DNA of 14,661 nt from Oscillospiraceae bacterium (lineage in GTDB: Bacteria; Bacillota; Clostridia; Oscillospirales; Oscillospiraceae), in NCBI GenBank assembly GCA_028691385.1, contig JAQUZL010000041.1:1-14661 (forward strand). The letters run 5' to 3'. Below, in pieces: positions 1 to 6,237 of this stretch (position 1 is its first letter; each line of letters begins with the position of its first letter). A model generated the notes under the pieces. The model had not been told where the DNA came from. It did not search any database and saw only the letters and a program-made list of their open reading frames with translations. The position numbers and the translations under genes are program-made.

Positions 1-134
1 CAGGTCATCTTCATGCCGCGATTTTTGGGGGTATCGGGCTTTGTGTAGACGCCAACAATCTCATGTCCCGCCGAAACCAGTCCGTCCAGACAGATGGCCG
101 CGATCTCCGGCGTTCCCATATAGACAATGCGCAT
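1..134 (-). CDS. fmt: Methionyl-tRNA formyltransferase, N-terminal fragment (runs off the left edge)
   Basis: Fmt transfers a formyl group from 10-formyl-tetrahydrofolate to Met-tRNAfMet, making the initiator of bacterial translation. I translated the minus strand from the ATG at 134-132. It begins MRIVYMGTPEIAAICLDGL and continues through a GHEIVGVYTKPD segment, which matches the start of the formyltransferase Rossmann domain (family pattern MRIVFMGTP, then a Q/KPD motif near residue 33). Only 44 codons are inside the window; the rest, including the catalytic Asn-His-Asp part, is off the edge. The start is supported by a GGAGGG Shine-Dalgarno sequence inside the end of def, and the gap to the def stop is 2 bases. 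The def-fmt order is the usual one, and the two enzymes add and remove the same formyl group. It was too short at the edge to be called by length, but the N-terminal match is clear. Confidence 0.93.
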   Translation of the reverse strand, partial: MRIVYMGTPEIAAICLDGLVSAGHEIVGVYTKPDTPKNRGMKMT

Positions 135-136
135 CG

Positions 137-619
137 TTATCCCTCCACGCCGTATTCTTTCATTTCCTCATCGGTGAGATACCGGGTCACCTTTTCCGTG
201 TACAGGTGGCCATCGAGATGCTCGATCTCATGGATCAGGCAGCGCGCGGTGAGCGCCTCGCCCTCTACCTCGAACCAGTTGCCGCTGCGGTCCTGCGCGC
301 GCACCTTGGCATAGTTCGGGCGCAGCACAAAGCCATAGCGTCCCGGAACCGACAGGCAGCCCTCAATGCCGTCCTGCTCGCCGGAGGTTTCCAGAATCTC
401 CGGATTCATCAGCTCCAGCACTTCCTCGCCGGTATCCACCAGACACAGTCTGCGCAGCACGCCGACCTGCGGCGCGGCAAGGCCGACGCCGTTTGCCAGT
501 TCCAGTGTTTCCTTCATATCGTCGAGCAGCGTAAACAGGCGATCATTGAATTCCGTCACCGGACGGGATGCTTTGCGAAGCTGCGGATCGCGGTCTGTGA
601 GAATATTACGAAGTGCCAT
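137..619 (-). CDS. def: Peptide deformylase
   Basis: Def removes the N-formyl group from nascent proteins in the cytoplasm, using a divalent metal, usually Fe2+. The protein has 160 residues, normal for the family. All three signature motifs are present: GVGLAAPQ at residues 44-51, EGCLS at 86-90 (Cys88 is a metal ligand) and HEIEH at 130-134 (His130 and His134 bind metal, Glu131 is catalytic). I start it at the ATG at 619-617, which has GGAGG eight bases upstream; the in-frame TTG at 634 would place the start before the Shine-Dalgarno sequence and is rejected. It lies 15 bases after the end of the priA reading frame and 2 bases before fmt, in the classic priA-def-fmt order. The stop is TAA. 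Confidence 0.97.
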   Translation of the reverse strand: MALRNILTDRDPQLRKASRPVTEFNDRLFTLLDDMKETLELANGVGLAAPQVGVLRRLCLVDTGEEVLELMNPEILETSGEQDGIEGCLSVPGRYGFVLRPNYAKVRAQDRSGNWFEVEGEALTARCLIHEIEHLDGHLYTEKVTRYLTDEEMKEYGVEG

Positions 620-634
620 GGTTGATTCCTCCAA

Positions 635-1792
635 TTATGATTGATAGGCGTTCACATCGGCGAAGACCGACACGCCCTTGTTTTTTGAATTTCGGGCAAA
701 CGCTTGTAAGTACCCGGCGATCATTTGGCGCAGGGACTTGGAATTGTGACACACCAGCGTCAGGCGGTACCGGTAAGCGTTGTTGATTTTGGCAATGCTC
801 GCGGGCGCCGGCCCTAAAATGGTGTCCTGCCGCTCTTCCGGACAACGTAGGATTGCACTGAGCGTCCTGCCAAAGTCCGCCGCTGCCTGCATCACCTGCT
901 GTTCATTTTCCCCAATAAAGGTGAAGGTAAAAAAATCGGCAAACGGCGGGCATTGCCGCATTGCGCGCAGCGCAATTTCCATTTCATAAAAGCCGTCATA
1001 GTCCTGCTGCGCAGCCAGGCGCAGCACCGTGTTGTCCGGCGTCATGGTCTGAATGATGGCTCTGCCGGCACTTGCGCCGCGGCCGGAGCGGCCGACTACC
1101 TGCGTGATCATGGAAAACGTCGTTTCCGCCGCGCGGAAATCATCGACATAGAGCGATTGATCCGCGTCAAGCACGCCAACGAGCGTCACATTTTCAAAAT
1201 TCAGCCCCTTGGCCACCATTTGGGTGCCAACCAGCACCGGTATTTTTTCCTCCCGAAAGCGGCGCAGGATGACCTCGTGGGAATTGGTTGCCGAAACGGT
1301 ATCTGCGTCCATGCGCAGCACAGGGCTTTCCGGCCAGCGCGCGAGCAGCTCGCGCTCAACCTGCTGCGTACCTGCGCCGACCCGCTTGAGGTGGCCACCG
1401 CAGGCCGGACAGCGGGTCAAAATCGGCTCTGAATGACCGCAGTAGTGGCACATCAGCCGATGATTGGCCGCATGGTAGGTCAGGCTCACAGAGCACCGCG
1501 GACACTCCGGCACATAGCCGCAGTCCACGCAGACCACCAACCGGCTTGCGCCCCGCCGGTTCAAAAACAGAATGGTCTGCTTACCGCTCGCGAGGTTCTC
1601 GTCAATCCCCTTGCCAAGCGCCGCGCAGATGCTTGCGCCGTTTCCGGCGCGCAGCTCCTGCTTCATATCGGCGATGGTAACCTCTGGCAGCGCACGGCCG
1701 TTAAAGCGATTTTTCAGCGTATAAAGGCCATAAACGCCCGTTTTTGCGCGATACATGGTTTCCACCGACGGCGTGGCAGAGCCGAGCACCAC
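635..1792 (-). CDS. priA: Primosomal protein N' (PriA), C-terminal part downstream of an in-frame amber codon
   Basis: This is the distal half of PriA, the 3'-to-5' DNA helicase that reloads replication forks. It is in the same frame as the N-terminal part (1817-3085), separated only by TAG plus eight sense codons, and nothing appears lost between them. It starts inside the conserved VLGSATPSVET motif. It then carries the full zinc-binding block of eight cysteines in CxxC pairs (CVDC, CPRC, CHYC, CPAC), the helicase motif VLVGTQMVAKGLNF, the DADQSLYVDDFRAAE segment and QVVGRSGR. The TAA stop is 15 bases before def. The GTG at 1792 is the first possible start after the amber codon but has no good Shine-Dalgarno sequence, so independent translation is doubtful. 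The domain is intact, so either the break is very recent, it is a base error, or the TAG is read through. Confidence 0.9.
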   Translation of the reverse strand: MVLGSATPSVETMYRAKTGVYGLYTLKNRFNGRALPEVTIADMKQELRAGNGASICAALGKGIDENLASGKQTILFLNRRGASRLVVCVDCGYVPECPRCSVSLTYHAANHRLMCHYCGHSEPILTRCPACGGHLKRVGAGTQQVERELLARWPESPVLRMDADTVSATNSHEVILRRFREEKIPVLVGTQMVAKGLNFENVTLVGVLDADQSLYVDDFRAAETTFSMITQVVGRSGRGASAGRAIIQTMTPDNTVLRLAAQQDYDGFYEMEIALRAMRQCPPFADFFTFTFIGENEQQVMQAAADFGRTLSAILRCPEERQDTILGPAPASIAKINNAYRYRLTLVCHNSKSLRQMIAGYLQAFARNSKNKGVSVFADVNAYQS

Positions 1793-1816
1793 CAGTGCCT
1801 TTGCCCGCGCGCCGCG

Positions 1817-1819
1817 CTA
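1817..1819 (-). other. In-frame TAG codon interrupting priA
   Basis: On the minus strand the codons read R-Y-H-A-R-E-I-A-I, TAG, R-G-A-R-A-K-A-L-V-V-L-G-S-A, all in one frame. Aligned from memory with other PriA proteins, the amber codon falls at one ordinary residue position (Tyr in E. coli, other residues elsewhere) with no insertion or deletion. A single base change from TAT, TAC, TGG or AAG would give it. The flanks are alternating CG-rich and can fold over the codon, a context in which base-calling errors are also plausible. Confidence 0.9.
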
Positions 1820-3085
1820 AATGGCAATCTCGCGCGCGTGATAGCGCGGCGTGTTCTCCGACTTGTAGGTGTGCTCCTGCTCCTCGTCCAGCAAAATCAG
1901 TCCCAAATCGTTTGCCGGGGCAAACACTGCCGACCGGGTGCCGATCACCAGGCGCGCCGCACCGCTGCGAATACGCTTCCACTCATCATAGCGCTCGCCC
2001 ACCCGCAGGCTGCTGTGTAACACCGCGACCTGATCGCCAAAATGCGCGGCAAACAGGCTCAGCAGCTGCGGCGTCAGCGCAATTTCCGGCACCAGCAGCA
2101 TGGCGCTTTTGCCTGCGGCCAGACACTGCGCAATCAGGCGGAGATAGACCGCCGTCTTGCCGCTGCCTGTCACGCCATACAGCAGCGCGACGCCCGGTTC
2201 CGGCCGACTCGCCTGCTGCGAAAGGCCGTCAAAGGCCACTTGCTGCTCGGCATTTAGGACAACCGGTTCAGCCGTTTCATCCGGGCGAATTTCCGGCCGC
2301 CGCAAAATCGGCTGCGCGGAAAGCGCCAAATATCCGAGCGTTTCCAAACGGCGAAAGGTCGCCGCTGTCGCGCCGGTAAAATAACAAATTTCCTTGACGC
2401 ATCCGCTGCCGATGGAGGCGAGCATCTCCAGAACCGCCGCCTGCAGCGGGGCTGCGCGGCGTTTTGACGCAGCATAGGAAAGCGCGTCATCCGCCGAAGC
2501 CGCAAGCGTCGCGATCTGCTCCGTCTTGTCGCCCACACGGCGCATCAGATCCGTTTCGGAAATCAAAAGCTTCTGATCCAATAAAATACGAAGCGCCTTT
2601 TGCAGCGGCTCGTCTTGAAACTGCTTACGCAGCGCGCGCTCATCCGCGCTGCCGCCCAATGCGCGCACGGCCTGCAGCACGCTTTGCGCCACAGGACTTC
2701 GCGCAGCGCCTTCCGGCGCGTCTGGCGCAACTGCATAGCGGTTATGGGCGGAAAGCCACACGCCGGCAGGCAAAATTGCACGCACTGCGTCGTAAAATGT
2801 GCAAAAATACCGATCCCGGAGAAATGCCGCAAGACGCAGCATTTCCTGGGACAGCACCGGCGTTTCGTCCAAAATCTTCTCCACTGTCTTGAGCTTTTTC
2901 ATGGCCGCATCCGGCTGCTCTGACACGGAGAGAATCATGCCCTCCAGACGGCGATTGCCGCGCCCAAAGGGCGCCATCACCCGCACGCCGGGCGCCGCCA
3001 AACGCTCCATCTGCGCCGGAATGAGATAAGCATACGGTTTATCCATGGCGTAGACCGCCGACGAAACGGCAATTTGAGCGATCAA
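1817..3085 (-). CDS. priA: Primosomal protein N' (PriA), N-terminal part ending at an in-frame amber codon
   Basis: This holds the N-terminal DNA-binding and winged-helix regions and the first half of the helicase core of PriA. The beginning, AQIAVSSAVYAMDKPYAYLIP, is typical of the family's 3'-end-binding domain. The Walker A motif GVTGSGKT spans about 304-311 (Lys310) and the DEEQ box (a DEAH variant) is at 400-403, followed by HTYKSENTPRYHAREIAI. It ends at residue 422 with TAG, in the middle of the helicase domain. The family continues without a gap into an arginine-rich turn and then LGSATPS, and exactly this follows in the same frame here. Adding the two parts gives about 816 codons, a normal PriA length. 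The start is a TTG at 3085 preceded by AGGGGGTG. It sits 66 bases after rpoZ, consistent with the gmk-rpoZ-priA-def-fmt order of Bacillota. Confidence 0.92.
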   Translation of the reverse strand: MIAQIAVSSAVYAMDKPYAYLIPAQMERLAAPGVRVMAPFGRGNRRLEGMILSVSEQPDAAMKKLKTVEKILDETPVLSQEMLRLAAFLRDRYFCTFYDAVRAILPAGVWLSAHNRYAVAPDAPEGAARSPVAQSVLQAVRALGGSADERALRKQFQDEPLQKALRILLDQKLLISETDLMRRVGDKTEQIATLAASADDALSYAASKRRAAPLQAAVLEMLASIGSGCVKEICYFTGATAATFRRLETLGYLALSAQPILRRPEIRPDETAEPVVLNAEQQVAFDGLSQQASRPEPGVALLYGVTGSGKTAVYLRLIAQCLAAGKSAMLLVPEIALTPQLLSLFAAHFGDQVAVLHSSLRVGERYDEWKRIRSGAARLVIGTRSAVFAPANDLGLILLDEEQEHTYKSENTPRYHAREIAI

Positions 3086-3112
3086 AACAGCACCCCCTAA
3101 AATGCGCGGAAT

Positions 3113-3142
3113 GCCTGGCCTCCCTGCAACGGAAGGCCAGGC
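3113..3142 (-). other. Perfect 9-bp hairpin between rpoZ and priA
   Basis: GCCTGGCCT (3113-3121) and AGGCCAGGC (3134-3142) are perfect inverted repeats around a 12-base loop, in the 66-base gap between rpoZ and priA. In the direction of transcription it is followed by ATTCCGCGC rather than a T run, so it does not look like an intrinsic terminator. It could be an RNA processing or stability element that sets the rpoZ to priA expression ratio; that role is inference. It ends about 28 bases before the priA start codon. Confidence 0.6.
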
Positions 3143-3151
3143 CGGGCTTGA

Positions 3152-3358
3152 TTACTTCAGATACTCTTCCTTCACAGAGGCCGTGAGCTTACCATCGGCA
3201 ACCTCGCGGATTGCCAGCGTGACGGGCTTCTCCTCGAGCGGCATGTCAAAGGTATCGGCCTCGATGGAAATCTGGCGGGCACGGTGCGCCACGGCATTGA
3301 CCAGAAGATAGCGAGAATCAATGTGTTCCAAAAGCTGGGACATGGGTGGGTACAGCAT
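3152..3358 (-). CDS. rpoZ: DNA-directed RNA polymerase omega subunit
   Basis: Omega is the small subunit that helps beta-prime fold and assemble in RNA polymerase. The 68-residue product fits the short Bacillota form: an early SRYLLVNAVAHRARQI helix (the family's conserved S-R-Y/F, A-K/R-R-A-R-Q/E-I core), then a loop and KPVTLAIREVADGKL, which matches the conserved K-P-V-T-x-A-x-x-E-I-x-x-G-K tail. The ATG at 3358 has AAGGAGG seven to eight bases upstream and lies 3 bases after the gmk stop, so the two are very likely translated from one message. The gmk-rpoZ order is widely conserved. The stop is TAA. Confidence 0.94.
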   Translation of the reverse strand: MLYPPMSQLLEHIDSRYLLVNAVAHRARQISIEADTFDMPLEEKPVTLAIREVADGKLTASVKEEYLK

Positions 3359-3361
3359 AGA

Positions 3362-3958
3362 TTATTCCTCCTTGCGTTGCGTAAAGTTTGCGCTTGTTCT
3401 GCAATGTTCTGCGGTGAAGATTGCGTCCAGTTCCCCGGCCGTCTTTTCCACCTTATCTGAAACTACGAGATAATCGTAGCGGTCAGCAAATTGAAATTCC
3501 CGACGCGCTGTTTCCAGGCGTCTTTGCACCAGTTCCGGCGCGGTATCACCACGGCCGTTCAGCCGCCGCTCCAGCTCCTCGAAGGACGGCGCGGCCAAAA
3601 ACACCAGCACCGCATCGGGTCTGGCCCGCTTTACCTGCATCGCGCCCTGCACCTCAATATCCAGCAGGACGTCATAGCCCTCGCAAAGCAGCTTGTCCAC
3701 CGGCGCTGCCGGCGTGCCATAGCCATTTCCGACATACTCGGCATGCTCCAAAAGCGCGCCGCGCGCGACCATCGCGTCAAATTCCGCGCGACTTTTAAAA
3801 TAATAATGTACGCCGTCCATCTCGCCGGGACGCGCCGGGCGGGTCGTGGCAGATATGGAAAAACGCAGCTGCGGCCTGTGCCGCATCAGTTCCGCGACGG
3901 CCGTACTCTTGCCGACGCCGGACGGCCCGGAAAGCACCAGAAGAACACCTTTTTTCAC
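3362..3958 (-). CDS. gmk: Guanylate kinase
   Basis: Gmk phosphorylates GMP or dGMP to the diphosphate with ATP, a required step of GTP supply. The 198-residue protein has the P-loop GPSGVGKST at 11-19, the GMP-binding SATTRPARPGEMDGVHYYF block near 36-54, EYVGNGYGTP near 94-103, LLDIEVQGAMQVK near 118-130 and the lid arginines in RRLNGRGD near 151-158. All are as expected for the family. The start is a GTG at 3958 that overlaps the remA stop as GTGA, with a strong GGAGGAGG upstream inside remA, so translation is probably coupled. The last 20 or so residues are less conserved. The stop is TAA, 3 bases before rpoZ. Confidence 0.97.
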   Translation of the reverse strand: MKKGVLLVLSGPSGVGKSTAVAELMRHRPQLRFSISATTRPARPGEMDGVHYYFKSRAEFDAMVARGALLEHAEYVGNGYGTPAAPVDKLLCEGYDVLLDIEVQGAMQVKRARPDAVLVFLAAPSFEELERRLNGRGDTAPELVQRRLETARREFQFADRYDYLVVSDKVEKTAGELDAIFTAEHCRTSANFTQRKEE

Positions 3959-4212
3959 AGTTCTTCCTCCTCCGCCGGTTTGTCCGCAACGCGACCGGCG
4001 ACGGTTTCCGGCAGAATTGCCGACAAAATCACATGATCCGTATCCATGATAATCACCGCGCGGGTGCGTCTGCCATAGGTTGCGTCGATCAGCATACTGC
4101 GCTCGCGCGCTTCCTGAATGATTCGCTTGATTGGGGCGGAGTCCGGGCTGACGATTGCGATCAGACGGCTCGAGGAAATCATATTGCCAAAGCCGATATT
4201 AATCAGGCGCAT
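3955..4212 (-). CDS. remA: RemA-type extracellular matrix regulator (DUF370)
   Basis: RemA is a small DNA-binding protein that in Bacillus subtilis activates matrix operons. Outside Bacillus its targets are mostly unknown, but it is kept upstream of gmk across Bacillota. The 85-residue product has the family's hallmark segments: INIGFGNMISSSRLIAIVSP at the start, then SAPIKRIIQEARER and LIDATYGRRTRAVI, with the basic YGRRTR patch. The acidic tail after residue 75 is variable. The ATG at 4212 has AAGGAG eight bases upstream, and this Shine-Dalgarno sequence overlaps the TAA of yicC, which suggests translational coupling. The 3' end overlaps gmk by 4 bases. The symbol rests on family membership; whether it controls matrix genes here cannot be seen. 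Confidence 0.93.
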   Translation of the reverse strand: MRLINIGFGNMISSSRLIAIVSPDSAPIKRIIQEARERSMLIDATYGRRTRAVIIMDTDHVILSAILPETVAGRVADKPAEEEEL

Positions 4213-4224
4213 ACCATCATCTCC

Positions 4225-5103
4225 TTACTCGATATTCTGAATTTGTTCGCGGATTTTTTCCAACTCCGCTTTCATTTCTACCACTGTGCGCGCCTGCTCC
4301 ACATCGTTGCCCTTTGAGCCGATGGTATTGGTTTCGCGGTTCATTTCCTGCAGCAGAAAATCAAGCTTCCGGCCAATGGAGCCGCCACCGGCGAACATGC
4401 CGTCCATCTGGCTCAAATGGCTGCGCAGCCGAACCGTTTCCTCGTCCACCGCGATGCGGTCGGCAAAAATCGCCGCCTCGGTCAGGATACGGCTTTCATC
4501 GATGTCGGTTGTTGCCAGCACTTCCTTCATTTTGCCCGCAAGGCGCACGCGGTATTCCGCCAGTGTCACCTCGCTGCGCTGCTCCACCTTATCCACCAGC
4601 GCGGCAATGGTCTTGCCACGGCCAAGGATGTCGTCGGCCAGCGCCATTCCCTCGGTTTCCCGCATGGCATTGAACGCGTCAAGTGCCTGCGCAGTCACGC
4701 AAAGCAGGTCTGCTTGCTCCTGCGCCTCGTCCGTTTCCGCCTTTTCCACCACAAACACGTCCGGCAGGCGGGTGATGGCCGACACGGAAATGTCGTTAGC
4801 TACGCAGTAATCATCGGCAAGGGTTTTCATTGCCGCCAGATATTCTTCCACCACCGAACGGTTCAGTGAAATTTTCGCCTGCGCGCCGGAGAGCGCATTG
4901 AGCGAAACGCCCACCTCCACCTTGCCGCGGGCGACTGCGTCGCGCACCGCTTTTTTTACCGCATCCTCGGCAAAGCTCAGCTGCCGCGGCATTTTGACGG
5001 TACAGTCTAAGTAGCGGTTGTTGACCGCGCGGATCTCAACCGTATATTCCCGGCCGTTCAGAACCTGTACGCTGCGGCCATACCCGGTCATACTCTTTAT
5101 CAA
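4225..5103 (-). CDS. yicC: YicC-family endoribonuclease
   Basis: YicC/YloC proteins are metal-dependent RNA endonucleases implicated in RNA turnover. The N-terminus SMTGYGRS and the C-terminal GRKLDFLLQEMNRETNTIGS plus VVEMKAELEKIREQIQNIE blocks are the conserved ends of the family (YicC N-terminal domain and DUF1732). I start it at a TTG at 5103, read as I-K-S-M-T-G-Y-G after the initiator, because a CGGAGTG Shine-Dalgarno sequence lies about 8 bases upstream and the family begins M-I/L-x-S-M-T-G-Y/F-G. An in-frame ATG at 5157 would give 310 residues and overlap the upstream membrane-protein gene by 35 bases; I consider it less likely. The length is 292 residues, typical. The yicC-remA-gmk order is standard in Bacillota. 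Confidence 0.94.
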   Translation of the reverse strand: MIKSMTGYGRSVQVLNGREYTVEIRAVNNRYLDCTVKMPRQLSFAEDAVKKAVRDAVARGKVEVGVSLNALSGAQAKISLNRSVVEEYLAAMKTLADDYCVANDISVSAITRLPDVFVVEKAETDEAQEQADLLCVTAQALDAFNAMRETEGMALADDILGRGKTIAALVDKVEQRSEVTLAEYRVRLAGKMKEVLATTDIDESRILTEAAIFADRIAVDEETVRLRSHLSQMDGMFAGGGSIGRKLDFLLQEMNRETNTIGSKGNDVEQARTVVEMKAELEKIREQIQNIE

Positions 5104-5122
5104 AGGAATCACTCCGATCGAA

Positions 5123-5635
5123 TTACGGGCGGGTATGCCGTCCGATTCTGTTTTCATATTGCACGATCAGCTTGCTGTAAGCCAGATCGTAAAGCACAAA
5201 GGCGCCATTGAGCGCCACTGCGGCAATCCAAACGCCGCCCGGGAGCGTTACCGCGTTCAAAAGCAGCCCCGAAAGGCCCAAATAGCACACGCCGAGCAGT
5301 AAATTCAGCCACACAAGCTTCAAAAGCCATTCCAGCTTCAGCTTCCCGATGCGCTCAATGCATGCCTTCAAAACGCCGTAGTAGCCGGCCAGCAAATACA
5401 AAATTGCCATCGACTTAACCGGCAAAAGCAGCAGCGCCACAATTGCCGTCGCCGCATAGCAGCCCAGCGCCCAGCGCGCGCCGCATTGCAGCACCGCCGC
5501 CGCAGGCGCGAGCAGCGCCACTGCCAGCAGCGCCAGCTTCCCCGTTGGGGTTACCGCGCCCGCAAACAGCAGGACTGTGCCAAGTGCAGTCAGCATGGCG
5601 CACAGCGCCAGCTTTCCCGTCTTTTTCAGCAGCAT
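5123..5635 (-). CDS. Unrecognised small membrane protein
   Basis: I do not recognise this family. From the ATG at 5635 it encodes 170 residues, mostly hydrophobic, with about five predicted membrane segments. These lie roughly at residues 6-25, 28-45, 50-80 (perhaps two), 107-128 and 131-148, separated by short basic or polar loops, including KACIERIGKLKLEWLLK. The tail YSKLIVQYENRIGRHTRP is polar and basic, probably cytosolic by the positive-inside rule. There is no signal peptidase motif or catalytic signature. The overall style recalls small integral membrane proteins such as transporter S-components, but this is only an impression. The start is uncertain: a weak GGGTGG lies 12 bases before this ATG, and TTG (5671) or ATG (5659) alternatives lack a Shine-Dalgarno sequence. 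It overlaps the J-domain gene by 10 bases and precedes yicC by 19 bases, so it is in the same operon. Confidence 0.8.
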   Translation of the reverse strand: MLLKKTGKLALCAMLTALGTVLLFAGAVTPTGKLALLAVALLAPAAAVLQCGARWALGCYAATAIVALLLLPVKSMAILYLLAGYYGVLKACIERIGKLKLEWLLKLVWLNLLLGVCYLGLSGLLLNAVTLPGGVWIAAVALNGAFVLYDLAYSKLIVQYENRIGRHTRP

Positions 5636-6237
5636 GGAATTAAATCGCCACCCATACATTCGCAGCAGCAATCTGCCACAACCAGCTTGCCGCAGCAGTC
5701 ACAGGCGTCGACATTGCCGACGGTCTGCGCTCTGCGATAGGGGCTTGCCTGCTGCATCCGCACAAGCGCCTGCTGATACTCGGCATTGCCAGGATTCATC
5801 CGGCAGGCGATTTGAAAATTGTTCTGCGCGTCATCCAGCCAACCCTTGCGATAGCACACCGAGCCGCACAGGAAGTACCACTCCGCATCCTGGGTCTGCA
5901 TTTGGCGAAGCATCTGTTCGGCCGCTTCCACCTGATTGCGGCTGAGCGCGTCGCGCACCTGCCGGTAGCGATCTGGCGGCTCCGCGTAGCGGGTACCGCC
6001 GCCAGCAGACCCGCCGGCAGCGGCGGAATCCGCCCGACGGCCTGCCGCGCCGCGATTTTTCGTCAGCGCATCATAGGCCTCGTTGATCTCCTGCATTTTT
6101 TCCTGCGCAAGATCCGCCAGCGGATTGTTCTGGTAGTTGTCAGGGTGATATTTCCGGGCCAGCTCCCGGTAAGCCTGTTTAATTTCGTCGTCGGTTGCGC
6201 TTGGCGAAACGCCAAGCACCTCATAGGGATTTTTCAT
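5626..6237 (-). CDS. J-domain protein with TPR-like region and cysteine-rich tail
   Basis: The first about 62 residues are a J domain with the HPD motif at 31-33 (KYHPDNYQ), the part of DnaJ-type co-chaperones that stimulates Hsp70 ATPase. A low-complexity Gly/Ala/Ser linker (about 63-85) follows, then an alpha-helical, TPR-like stretch (about 98-165, with WYFLCGSVCYRKGWLDDAQNNF and a following NPGNAEYQQAL repeat). The protein ends with nine cysteines in its last 25 residues (179, 181, 182, 190-192, 194, 202, 203). There is no DnaJ zinc finger or substrate-binding domain, so it is not the housekeeping DnaJ. The ATG at 6237 has AAAGGAG seven bases upstream; a longer in-frame opening to 6363 lies inside the upstream gene and is not used. 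It overlaps the DUF5685 gene by 17 bases. The cysteine tail could bind zinc or Fe-S, which is inference. Confidence 0.92.
   Translation of the reverse strand: MKNPYEVLGVSPSATDDEIKQAYRELARKYHPDNYQNNPLADLAQEKMQEINEAYDALTKNRGAAGRRADSAAAGGSAGGGTRYAEPPDRYRQVRDALSRNQVEAAEQMLRQMQTQDAEWYFLCGSVCYRKGWLDDAQNNFQIACRMNPGNAEYQQALVRMQQASPYRRAQTVGNVDACDCCGKLVVADCCCECMGGDLIPCC

Noticed and set aside
620..634. Longer start for def at TTG 634
   Set aside because: It would begin upstream of the obvious GGAGG site, and the family starts near the ATG at 619.
1817..1819. Selenocysteine insertion at the priA stop
   Set aside because: The codon is TAG, not TGA, and PriA has no cysteine or selenocysteine at this position in the relatives I know.
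1793..1830. Programmed frameshift in priA
   Set aside because: The two halves are in the same frame and the residue spacing is preserved, so a shift is not needed; the interruption is a stop codon only.
3113..3142. Intrinsic terminator after rpoZ
   Set aside because: The stem is good, but the sequence after it in the transcript is AUUCCGCGC with no U tract.
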